DNA of 64,000 nucleotides from Cordylochernes scorpioides (lineage: Eukaryota > Arthropoda > Arachnida > Pseudoscorpiones > Chernetidae), in contig CP092879.1 in the NCBI GenBank assembly GCA_030710605.1, positions 44,645,151 to 44,709,150 of the forward strand. Direction: 5' to 3'. The position numbers and the translations under genes were made by a program. Within the stretch, counting starts at the first letter, position 1; every line of letters begins with the position of its first letter. Shown in pieces: positions 31,891 through 42,124 of the stretch. The notes under the pieces were generated by a model that ran no database searches, had not been told where the DNA came from, and saw nothing but the letters and a program-made list of their open reading frames with translations.

Positions 31891-33315
31891 ACCATTGAAT
31901 AATGGGCTACCTAAACCGAAGTCTGTACCCCTGAGTGACAAGGGCAAATTATATGTACCAAATGAGGCATCTCTCCACTTAAATATGCATCAAAACGATC
32001 CACACGAGATCTAATGGAATCTTCACAATCTCCCAAAGAGGTATTTAGCTGGCAAAGTGGCTGGGCCAAATCAATGGCTAAAATATAGATGGAAATTTTG
32101 CCGGCAGGATATGGCAACAAAGGTTATGTTATATCGAACATGCAATAATGATCTTAATAATAATTCGTCCAACGACTGTCCTTGAATGATCTGATTATGG
32201 AGAAAAATAGGGCACGTAAATTGCCTAAACCAAATCACTCCTATGCTTAATTGTTTAAAATATTAAAAGTTTTAATTTTGGATAATATAGGAAGCGAATT
32301 TGAGATATATGAAAAGGAAAATCGTAATAAATATCAACTATTCTCATTGATTTTTAATTATTACCGAATTTGCCAAATACCCTTTCTTAATTAATCAAGA
32401 AAAGCTAACCACGTACGGGCTCTTGGCCCTCATCACGTTGGTGCAAACTGTACCTCAACGACCAAAAAACTGGTCATTCATGCATCCAGAAAAATCATAA
32501 ATTAGAGATATATGTGAATGTATATTCAATTTAAAATATTTTGAATAATTTAGAGTATTTGAAATCCTTCTAAAAATTAAATGTATTATCTTTACTTCAC
32601 ACAGATACAGGTACACCTCTTTTACCATCGTAAGATATATTGGATCGCCAATCATACTTACTTTCGGTTTTGAAAGCATTCAATTTGAAAATTTTAGGGC
32701 AAATAATTTAATGCTCTAGTTTAAGTTCTACATAAAACATAAACAATTTCCTACTACTTCAACTTCAATTATAAATTTCTTGAAATGGTTCATCAGCGGT
32801 GTATTCTAACGATGGTTTCACCACTGCATCCTTTGAGGCTCTTTTAGGAATATCGCAAGATCACACTTACCTACCATATCTTGAAATATCGTGATATATG
32901 GGGATAGCCCACTATCTAGAAACGATATAGTCTGTTAATGTATCTAAAAAATCATATTTCATATATTCCGCATAGTTTGGGAATAGTTAGAGAATTTCGT
33001 AAAGGATGTTTCACTTCCTTATAAGGAATTAAAATGTCTCAATTGGATAGGAGGGGATAAGCGAGGTTAAAGTTGAGAGACCATCTTGCCTAACATTGGC
33101 GAATACTGAATAAGCTAAAGATATTTCTGCATTATATTTGGGTCTGTTGAGAGATGTTACATGCATTTGCTAGTCTTTGTTTTTATTGGTCTTGATTTGC
33201 CCTTTCCCGGAATTTTCTTTAATAAAATATTGATTCTGATAAATGAAGAGAACTTAGCATGTCGAGGTATAGATCCTTCTAATACTAAATCAGAGAATGG
33301 TTTTCTGGGTTCTGT

Positions 33316-33645
33316 TGATTTATATACACACATACAGCTTTATTAAGAGACCACCGGTCTTATACAGATTCACTATAGGAAGGAAGCATAGATGGAGTTC
33401 CTATACTCCAGGCAGGGCAGAACCCAATACTTTCCAGGTCCGACGCATCTCAAGTGGCCACAGAATCCACCGTGCATAGGTTAAGCATAGGCACTGAAAA
33501 GGCGAGTGTGGAATCAGCCGCATGCTAGTCTTTCGCTTTCTTCATCCAAATAGACCACGACATTCGGCGATTCTATTAATCTCCGAACGGTGACTGCAGC
33601 CTTGCAGAATTTCCGTTGATTTATATATTTATAAGCTGGAGATTT
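33316..33645 (-). mobile_element. TG-tailed LINE 3' fragment
   Basis: The minus strand has C-terminal codons AAVTVRRLIESPNVVVYLDE near 33545-33600, then decayed sequence, then the 3' tail CTTAATAAAGCTGTATGTGTG at 33316-33345. Same family as 4644-5736, whose C-terminus has the comparable KHRGAIVLVDDE. Duplicated at about 57640-57945. Confidence 0.6.
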
Positions 33646-33649
33646 TGGA

Positions 33650-35050
33650 ATGCAAAGGTAATACTTGTCTATAGCATCTCTACTTCACAACTCCTTACAA
33701 CCGCAGATTTGGGTATGGGCGAAATTGTGATCTAATGATGATTATTGATTTTTAAAAAGAAATATTTTGCTACGCTGCAGCTCTCGCGAAAGAAGCGCAC
33801 GGTTCGAGGAATGTTTTATTTATTCGTAAAAACAAGCAATGATTGATATCTTAAGAAAAACGATTTTTAAATATTCGAAATGTCTAACATTATAAGTGTT
33901 ATCTTGTAAAAGGGTACATTTTCAGACTTTCCGAAGAGTTCAGATAATTATGAAAAATATATAATATTGCTATTACTAAAGAAATAAAGAAAATATTATA
34001 TATTTATTAAATTAAGGGGGAATATTTTTATGTGAAAAAAGGTGCCTGAAAAAACCCTTAACTCCAACCGAAAGGAATATGAAGGAAATTGTTGTCAGAG
34101 AGAATCTGAGAAATGATTCCAATAAAATTTTGATTTTATTAAGAAACAAAAAGATTTTGACGAAAATATCAGAAAAAAGTATATAGGGTTATATATAAGT
34201 TTTAAAAAGGAACAAATATAATGAATAGATTCGTTGCTTGCCGAATTTCTCTAAGTTACGTTACCAAATGATTACGACATTGCGTATTTGCCATCAAAAG
34301 GTGAAGAAATGGCCATAAACAGAAGGTCTTCGAACGGATTTCCCACTTCTCCATTATCTGTCAGTTAAGTGCCACACCTAGATACATAGGAATTTCTTTA
34401 TAAGGAAAGTTTTGACCAGGGTCACATGTCCCAATCTGTTTCCCCTAGTATTATGGGAGGGACCTGTTCTTATTATTGCCTCATGCCTTAAGTCCTTTAC
34501 ACTCCTTTGGCGTTTCTATGGTCACGGCTTTGTCGTTTAACATTGACTTTAACATCGGTATGAAATGAATCATTTCATACCTAAATTCTCCAATAATTTC
34601 TGGAAATGGCTGAACCCACAATCAATATGTTAAGGTCTCGACGTATAGCATGGATTTAGAAGGGAATTTTGACTAACACGAATAGTTCAATGGGCGCTAT
34701 TTGGTTATTTTCCCTGCTTCCTCACCTGATTACTTCTTTTTACATAATACGTTTGAGAACATAATACCTTCTCTTGTTCTGCGTCAACTTCTTTTGTCTC
34801 CTTTTATACTTCTTGTCTACTTTTTATATATTTCTTGTGTCTTCCTTATGTACCTCTTGTGTCCAGTCCTTATATGATTCTATATTCCCTCTTGTATATT
34901 TGCATACCCTTTTTGGACTTCATATGTAATTATAGGCTACACTTCTCTCTCTCTCTCTCTTTCTCATTATCACATAAATAGTGCGGACTGTGCACTTTAC
35001 ATGTATTGACAAGAGGTCAATAAAACTATGTCAATTGTCATTGTCTCTCT
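33650..35050. other. no gene recognised (block Y1)
   Basis: AT-rich unique-looking sequence, duplicated at 57950-59345. A TTGTGTC/CTCTTGTCT-rich pyrimidine tract at 34790-34980 ends in (TC)n. No supported feature. Confidence 0.5.
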
Positions 35051-35053
35051 TAA

Positions 35054-35135
35054 AGTAGCGTGGCCGAATGGTCTAAGGCGCTGGTTTTAACCACCAATCT
35101 TAATGAAGGCGTAGGTTCGGATCCTATAGCTGCCA
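35054..35135 (+). tRNA. tRNA-Leu-like (UAA), probable pseudogene or SINE head
   Basis: 82 nt with a Leu-type long variable arm. D arm GCCGAATGGTCTAAGGC, anticodon stem CTGGT/ACCAA with loop TTTAACC (anticodon TAA at 35088-35090), variable region, T arm GTAGGTTCGGATCCTAT, discriminator A and a 7-T terminator (35136-35142). The body resembles eukaryotic tRNA-Leu(AAG) (GTAGCGTGGCCGA...GCTGCCA) but with a changed anticodon. Acceptor pairs 1-72 (A-C) and 7-66 (G-A) are mismatched, stem pair 27-43 is C-A, and base 37 is C rather than a purine. These defects argue against a functional tRNA. About 150 bp downstream to a T-run at 35280 is conserved in both copies. Confidence 0.6.
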
Positions 35136-35144
35136 TTTTTTTAG

Positions 35145-37205
35145 ACGATTAACACTCTCCTTTACAAAGATGGAATATTCTTCGGACCCAGAGGTAACCA
35201 GGATTTTTAGAAGCGGTATTTCATTGAGGTGCCAATGTTGTAACATGGTGTTGTTATTCGAGATCTTCTTTAAGATGTTTTTTTTTAATTTTTTTTTAAT
35301 TAAGTCTTTTTAATCTCAGGTATGATAGAATTTTGTATATTTTCTTTTTTATGATAAAGAGACAATAAATTAAAATTAAAATTGAGCTTTTATTTCCACT
35401 TTATTTAATAGTGATAGAACTCGAGAACTTTTGAAATGTTCAAAAAAGAAATCCGATTTACTAGCTTCAATAATACATCAGAATTTCTAAAAAGAAATAT
35501 GTCAAATAATTCACATTCTCAAATGTTAGATAAAGACATATTTTCTTAACAAAGTTAACTTCTCATTCCATGAGACTTTAATAAAAGGAATAAAATATAT
35601 TTGAATAAAAAAACTAGTTTTTGGGCAATGAGTTTCTTTAATTTTTAGGTGTTTCAAGTATTCGAGCAAATATTGATAGTCAATAGGCATATAATAATAA
35701 ATAAGACAACAAGATTATCCTTAAGCCAGAGAAATTAAAGGAAATTATTTGTCTGGTGAAAAGCAGAATTTTCTTTAAAGTTTGCAACACCTCAAATAAA
35801 GAAAGAGGCTCCCTGGCCAGCATTCATAGTTCTTGAAAATAAAGATACTTCGGCCAGCAAATCTTTTTATTACCTCGACATTTTGACAAAAATATTTTCA
35901 AAAATAAAATAATTTCTTCTTCTTCTTTCTTATCTCCACTCAATCATATTAGAGAATCAAGTTGTGACTCTTGATGGTGTCTGTTTGACAACCATCATGA
36001 CTGGGTGAAGTAGAATGCGTCTGCCTTTGTTATAAAGTATCTTTATTTTCAAGAACCTCAAATAAAGCTCTTTTTCGTTCAAAAGCTAGTTTTCTTTATT
36101 CAAATATTTCTAGGTAACATTTGTTCGAATAAAATATATTGTTTATTGATAATGTGTTTGATTGCTCATTTAAAAACACACAAATTCAGTATAGCTCTAA
36201 TTATTTTTAACAATATATTTTTAGCTAAAGGAGGGAATTGTTTTATTAGTTATTATTAGTGTAGACTTAAGTTTCCCCAGAAATAATATTTTTATTTTTA
36301 ATAAAATTTAAATTTATTTCATCGTCTTTCTTGCAGAATGTTGTGAAAGATAATGATTTACAACTGCGTTTAAAGGGGTATTAGTAGTTCTGTTGGAAAA
36401 AATGCCAAATTTCAACTTCTTTAACCCATTTACTCTAAATATTGAAACATATGAGCAATGATATTTCTAAAAATGTCTAAATATGGTTCGTGTTACAAAG
36501 TAGAAATGAATATAACTTTTTAATAGAGAAATCATATGATATAAAACCATGTCGATTAAACAAAAAAGGACTTTATTAAAAGCTTTATTTTAAATATATA
36601 TACATGTATATGCCTCTAAGAACTTTGACTCTTGTTAAGAAAAATGACAAAACTAAACGTTTCCGAAATATGATTTTATCTTAGAAAGGAGGCTTTGAGA
36701 AGTAAGGAATACTGTTATAACAACATGTTTTGATGATAAGGTACAATTTGGATTAGAAAAACAAAGTAATAAAACCATATCCAAATAAATAGTAAATAGC
36801 ATGTGACCTTAGGTAACAACGTTGTTACCACTATCAGAGAAAAATATTTTGTTACCGAAACGTCACACATTATTTATGTATTTAGATTTGGCTTTATTAC
36901 CTCGTGTTTCTAATATATAGTAACGATGTATATAGTCTCAACGTTTGTACATATATATTCTTTCCCTGTTTTATTTTTCTATATAAAATCTCCTTCAGCC
37001 TTTTTTTCTTTTTCTCTTTTCTGAGCGAGGATGCCATTTCTTACCTGCTTCTCATTTCTATGTGGATCCATTACTCACAGGAGAATCGTCTGTTTAAGAC
37101 GGAATGTCTTAGGAAAGGCTTGTGTGTTTGTTTCTAATATATAGTTTAGGTAAAATTAGAAAGACGAAAGGTAACAAAATATGAACATAATTCTCATAAA
37201 ATTGA
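35145..37205. other. block Y1 sequence with repeat scraps only
   Basis: Contains the AAGATACTTCGGCCAGCAAATC repeat at 35835-35900, the start of the ~160-bp repeat (CTTATCTCCACTCAATCATATT) at 35930, and CGAAACGTCACACATTATTT at 36857. No coding sequence recognised. Confidence 0.5.
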
Positions 37206-37211
37206 ACAAAA

Positions 37212-37420
37212 TACACTCATTGACAAATTTAAGGAAGTTGTACTTTTGCAATGTATATCGTGATTCAGGTAATAACTCTGAAAGATATTTGATACATATA
37301 GTGACCTTAATTAAAAACACACGAGATAACCAAGTGTGAACAAATTGTATCTGTCCTCCTTCAAAAATATAGACGAATATAAAAGACTTTTCACTTCCAT
37401 AAGTTTTGTCCATTAGTGTA
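37212..37420. mobile_element. Tc1/mariner-type MITE
   Basis: TACACTCATTGACAAATTTA at the left and TAAGTTTTGTCCATTAGTGTA at the right, inverted to each other. 209 bp bounded by TA. Duplicated at 61634-61841. Confidence 0.75.
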
Positions 37421-37819
37421 TAAAGGTTTTGAAATTGAAGCATATTTTTATCTTTAAAACACAAACTGCATCTTTCCAATTTTCATTTCTATAAATGACA
37501 TGATAGCCACTAGTTTGAAAAGGGGTACTTACCTGATTCAGACAAGAATGTTGTGATTCCAAGAGATAAAGGACTTTACAGAAGTGAGACATCGTTTGTT
37601 CCTAATTTAAATAATCTAACTTTTTTTTCACTTCAGCCACTTTGTCTATATAAATGTTATGAACTCTGTAGAATAATACATGTAAATTTGTGATTATTTA
37701 ATTCTAAGTTCTAATTTGTTTGTTGTTTTGTTTCCTCTATATTAGGCGCAAATATTTCAATATCGCGCCAGGTTGATTAATAAATTAATTTAAAAAGAAA
37801 TAGATGAAGGAAATATTTT

Positions 37820-38168
37820 CCATAGAAGCACAGGGCACCTCTCCCGTCAAAATAAAGGTCAAAAACTGACGCCATCTATTGACCGTCGCCGCAACTAGCG
37901 GCCTCGGGTCGGTGACAAAGCCACAACACCAGCTTTGGCAAACTGAGAAGCGTCCACCTAGAGACCATGGTTTCGGGCTAATGGCCCTCGTCAGTCTAGG
38001 GCGGACTTTATTCCATGAGATCCACAAGGGATCTAATGGAATCTTCAAAATCTACCAAAGAGGTGTTTTGCTGGCAAGGTGGCTAGGCCAAATCTATGGC
38101 TAGAATAATGATGGAAAATTTGCCGGGAGGAAATTGATCCATAGAAGCACAGGGCGCCTCTCCCGTCA
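37820..38168 (-). mobile_element. hammerhead-bearing module between 30-bp direct repeats
   Basis: The 30-bp repeat CCATAGAAGCACAGGGCRCC... occurs at 37820-37849 and 38139-38168 (29/30 identical), 319 bp apart. Between them on the minus strand lie a GATCTAATGGAATCTTC-type segment (also at 32010 and 56320), the hammerhead ribozyme (37952-38006) and a GTGGCTTTGTCACCGACC...GACGGTCAATAGATGGCG segment. Direct-repeat bracketing suits either a long target duplication or a partial tandem terminal repeat as in Penelope-like elements and retrozymes. No coding sequence. Confidence 0.6.
37952..38006 (-). ncRNA. type I hammerhead ribozyme
   Basis: All core bases are present on the minus strand: CUGACGA (37994-37988), GAAA (37974-37971) and UC before the predicted cleavage point (U 37964, C 37963 | 37962). 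Stem II is GGGC/GCCC with loop CAUUA (37987-37975). Stem III is the minimal ACC/GGU with a 2-nt loop (37971-37964); ACCAUGGU is self-complementary and could pair between two RNAs. Stem I is CCUAGA/UCUAGG (6 bp), an internal loop (GC opposite U), then GUCC/GGAC (4 bp). The internal loop in stem I opposite a stem II loop is the arrangement that gives natural hammerheads fast cleavage. Expected role: self-cleavage of retroelement RNA. Confidence 0.85.
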
Positions 38169-38468
38169 TAAAATATTTTGTAATCTTATATTTGAATATT
38201 CTTCCTGATTAATTGAATAATATTTTTAGAAAGTAAATAGAAGTTTTATATAGAAGTCAGTCATCTCTCAGTTCTGACCTTATTAACGGCATTTGACTTA
38301 TTCTTTAAATCACTTTCTATAGTTTTGACTTCTTTATCTTTGTTACATTCAAATTCTCAGGTCTCAAATAGATCATTTTCATTTATTCCGCTTCTCAATC
38401 AGTTTAGTAATATTTGGATATCATCTTTCTAATCATATGGTACCCAGTTAAAATATTTTGTTTAAAAT

Positions 38469-38683
38469 TACACTCACGGACAAACCTTAGGGAAGTTGTA
38501 CTTTTTAGCATATATATCGTTTTTCAGACAATAACTCTGAAAGATATTTGTCACACAGTGACCTATATTGAAGACACACAAGATAAGCAAGTGTGAACAA
38601 AATTGCCTCTGTCTCAATCAAAAAAAAGATGCCTGGGGCGTAATAAAAGACTCTTCACTTCCTTAAGTTTTTCCATGAGTGTA
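38469..38683. mobile_element. Tc1/mariner-type MITE
   Basis: TACACTCACGGACAAACCTT ... AAGTTTTTCCATGAGTGTA, 215 bp, TA at both ends. Duplicated at 62877-63089. Confidence 0.8.
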
Positions 38684-38689
38684 TATACT

Positions 38690-39925
38690 CATTAACAGAA
38701 TATGAGTACTTGAAAAGGTTTCAAATGAAATATTACTGGAATGAGAGTCGATTGAAAGATTTCATCTTTTGTAATTATTTCTTAATATTACTTTGTTTCA
38801 TTTTTCTTTACTTTTCTTCTTATAATTTATTATATATTAAATATAATATTTTATTTTAAACCATTTTTAAAAAACTATATTTTCTTCATTTTTATTTAAT
38901 AGTGAGAGTCCATCACTTCAATTTGAATAGTTTTGAACACTATTCTATACTTGCTTGAATAAATAAATAAATATATATATTGAATCATATTTTCTTGTTT
39001 ATTGAATTATGTATGTTCTTGATTTATAGTTATACTAAGGAATTCTGAATATTCTAGATTGAAATAGCTTTTCACTGAGAAATCAGAAATTTCAATGACT
39101 ACTTTGAGAGATAGGTAGTTTGAGTATAGGCTTGCAAAGAGTGGCCAAAGGCTAACGGCTGGAAACGCATCAATTTTTGGCTTTTCTTGATTTATCGTAA
39201 ACATATTTTAGGCCAATATTCTGTAATAAAGTTTAATCATTAACTTAAGATATCGTTTTATCAATAGCAATATTCAGTGAAAGATAACGATATGAATTTT
39301 TCATTATACATTTTTTATTTTCGAGTTTGTATATCTCAAATTCATATATTAGCATTTTCATGTGTTGGAATAATTATAGTAAGCCTTTTGCCCAATAAGT
39401 TATTTTATCTGATTAAGGGATTGAATCTTTATACATTTATAATATATATTCTAATTTGATATATCTATGTGAAACATATTTTTGTTGAGGTTTAATACTT
39501 TATAGAAACCTGGAAGATAAATTAGTATTTTAATCGTATAATCAATTTTAGCTTGTTTCTTATTCCATTATCTGGTCCTCATATTCATAAATAAAATGAT
39601 TTTGATGACTTGTTTATTTACTTCCTAGAAATTTTGGCATTTTATATTCTTGATTTGAATACAAATTAAGTTTATTAAAGAGAATCAATAACAGTGTAGT
39701 TTTTCATTTCCTTCTTTGCCTAGAAACTAGAAGATCAACTGTTCAACTATAAGTTCGGATATGAGAATTGGTAGCAACTGTGTAACTATGTTTATTGATT
39801 CTTTCTATGAATGTGCTGAAGCCGATGGTACTAGCTGAAGCTCCTTATTGCATTATTGAGATACGAAGGACTGGTGAAATCTCTAGTATTTCTTATGGAT
39901 GGATGTTCTGAAAATGGATTATATT
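38690..39925. other. AT-rich, no gene recognised
   Basis: Up to 39587 this is the end of block Y1. The remainder is single-copy within the window. No supported feature. Confidence 0.5.
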
Positions 39926-39929
39926 TCAT

Positions 39930-40142
39930 TCATAGTCAAAACCTAAGGAAATGGAAAGTATTTAATCTCTTGGTCATCTATTTTTTCATAAGGAAGCAGA
40001 GGCAATTTTGTTTACATTTGGTTATCTCGTGTGTCTTCAATAAAGGTTACTGTGTATCAAATATTTTTCAGAATTATTATCTAAATCCCGATATACATGC
40101 TAAAAGGTACAACTTGCTTAGGTTTTTTGTCCATAAGTGTTT
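39930..40142. mobile_element. Tc1/mariner-type MITE, decayed
   Basis: Left end eroded (AGTCAAAACCTAAGGAA); right end CTTAGGTTTTTTGTCCATAAGTG. Body GGTTATCTCGTGTGTCTTCAATAAAGG matches the family. Confidence 0.6.
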
Positions 40143-40144
40143 AT

Positions 40145-41035
40145 TTTGAAATACAATTCTAAAATTGTTAAAAGACAAATATTCTGAAAAAGATAAGTAG
40201 AAGGTCAGGTTAAAAAATAAATCCAAAGAAAGATCCTGACCGCACAAATGATTGTTTAAGATTACATATTTTATAAGATATTTTCTTATATGATAGGTGT
40301 CGTTCATTCAGCACTATTCTGAAATATTTTCAACTCTCCTTTCACCTTCTACTGTCCATTAATAGTAATTGAACTTCGGTGAAGATGAGTTGGCAATCGT
40401 TCATCAGTAGGGTTGATGGTAGTAATTTGTGTCGAATTATTTTCAACTCTACTCACTTTCTACTGTTCATTACTTCGCCAAGTGGGGAATAAGGGGTGAG
40501 ACGATGTCTCAATGAGGAAGTGGATATCCCAGCAGGAAAATTTCCTCGAAGTTTTGCCAAACCGATCATTCTTGCGGCAGATTTGGTAATAGATTTGTAA
40601 TTATAGGAATAATTAAATATACTATTTGAAGGCTAACATGAGGTCAGTGTCGTATCTTTTAAAGAATACATAGATTTCTTTCTCAGCAAAAGATGCGGAA
40701 ATTCCCTATTATAGAGTCGTAGCAGAAGAATACTTTCAATCCCACTCTCGTATATTTATAAAATGAACCTTTTTTATGAGAAAGATGAAAATATGTCATT
40801 AATAAGGCTATATAACTCGTTACTACTTCCTCATAATAATAACTGAACGAAATGGCGAAAAAACAACCATTATATATATATATATATGAATCATCAGGAA
40901 AATAAATACCATATTTGATTTCCTGTAAAGGAGATGAAACATTATGTTTAGGATAAAAAATATATTTTACTTTTTGTGCTAACTCTCAGTACTATAATTA
41001 CAATATATGAATCAAGTGTGAATATTTATGTACCT
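40145..41035. other. AT-rich, no gene recognised
   Basis: A CAACTCTACTCACTTTCTACTG / CAACTCTCCTTTCACCTTCTACTG pair near 40330 and 40443 indicates a local duplication. Otherwise nothing supported. Confidence 0.45.
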
Positions 41036-41089
41036 CTTCTCCATAGTTACATCAAACACTAACACTAAACCTCCCTTTTTTTTTTGTTT

Positions 41090-41245
41090 TTTTTTTAAGG
41101 AGACAGAGGCAATTGTGTTCATACTGGTTAGCTCCTGTGTTTTCAATAAAGCTCACTGTGTATCAAATATATTTCAGAGTTATTGTCTGAATCCCGATAT
41201 ACATGATAAAAGGTACAACTTACTTGAGTTTTATCTATGAGTGTA
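41090..41245. mobile_element. Tc1/mariner-type MITE, left end replaced by T-run
   Basis: Begins inside the body after a long T-rich run and ends ACTTGAGTTTTATCTATGAGTGTA. Left terminal repeat not found. Confidence 0.55.
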
Positions 41246-41349
41246 TTGGGAGGGCTTTATTTCTTCATTTGTAACATGTTTACAAATACATCCATAAACC
41301 GATACCTCTTAGAAAGGCAAAAATAGTAAAACTATACGTTTTCTAGATG

Positions 41350-41560
41350 AGGTACTTATTTCGAACGAAACGAATAAAATGGACTGATAGATTGTGCCAA
41401 CGAGGCTATCCTAATATTGATCGAGTTGGGATATGGTCTACTGGAAGCGATTGAAAGAATCCGCATGTTTGAACATCTTATTCGGCACTCTAAGGAGCTA
41501 TCGGTGTCACTGGAGGGATGTGTATGGTTGGAAGACCAGCATGAATAATAGACGAGAAAA
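41350..41560 (+). pseudogene. RTE-like LINE C-terminal remnant
   Basis: Reads KRIKWTDRLC, then in a shifted frame NEAILILIELGYGLLEAIER, then IRMFEHLIRHSKELSVSLEG and a stop. The order WTDR..NEE.L......L...I..RR..F.GH..RH resembles the tail that follows the RT domain in RTE-type LINEs. Short, frameshifted and without flanking RT. Assignment rests on motif spacing only. Confidence 0.45.
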
Positions 41561-41741
41561 TGTTAATGGATAATTTCGGGAAACGACCCCATGAATTTAA
41601 CGAAATACTGAATGTGGAAAAGAATCTCTGGAAGGACAATAGTACCATCTAACAATCTAGATGATGAGGTGATATAAATGAAGATAAATAAGTAGAATAA
41701 AATCAATGAGAGAAGTAACAGAAGTTCAAAATGTCTTCAAG

Positions 41742-41952
41742 TACACTCATGAACAAAACCTAAGTAAGTTGTACCTTTTAGCCTGTATATAGTGATTCAG
41801 ACAATAACTAAAATATATTTGATAGGCAGTGACCTTTATTGAAGATACACGAGATAACCAAGTGTTAACAAAATTGCTTCTGTCTTCTTAAAAAAACAGG
41901 CTCCGGCGACATTAAAGAATTTACACTTCCTTAAGTTTTGTCCATGAGTGTA
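41742..41952. mobile_element. Tc1/mariner-type MITE, well preserved
   Basis: 211 bp. TACACTCATGAACAAAACCT ... CTTAAGTTTTGTCCATGAGTGTA, with terminal inverted repeats of about 28 bp and TA at both outer edges. One of the clearest members for defining the family. Confidence 0.85.
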
Positions 41953-42124
41953 TATTATAGTTAGGTATGTCGATATTTGCAAGCCCTATATGCCCAAGAA
42001 CCAGGCTATTTCTTTTCCCTGTCATCGTACTCGGATGGATAAACAATATACCTATCGTTCTAAACCCTGAGGAGTTGAGCTTTAACCAAAAATTAACAAA
42101 AAATCCTAAACAAGATCTATGATA

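Larger units (their letters stand above)
31891..39587 (+). repeat. duplicated block Y1 (paired with 56201-64000)
   Basis: Near-identical, collinear and same orientation as 56201-64000, differing by scattered substitutions and short indels. The pair extends to the right edge of the window. Most of the block has no recognisable gene. Annotated contents: a LINE fragment, tRNA-Leu-like sequence, MITEs and the hammerhead module. Confidence 0.95.

Noticed and set aside
37785-38103. ORFs over the hammerhead module (also 62203-62494)
   Set aside because: The region is a structured RNA/retroelement terminus. Frames differ between Y1 and Y2 and no domain is visible.
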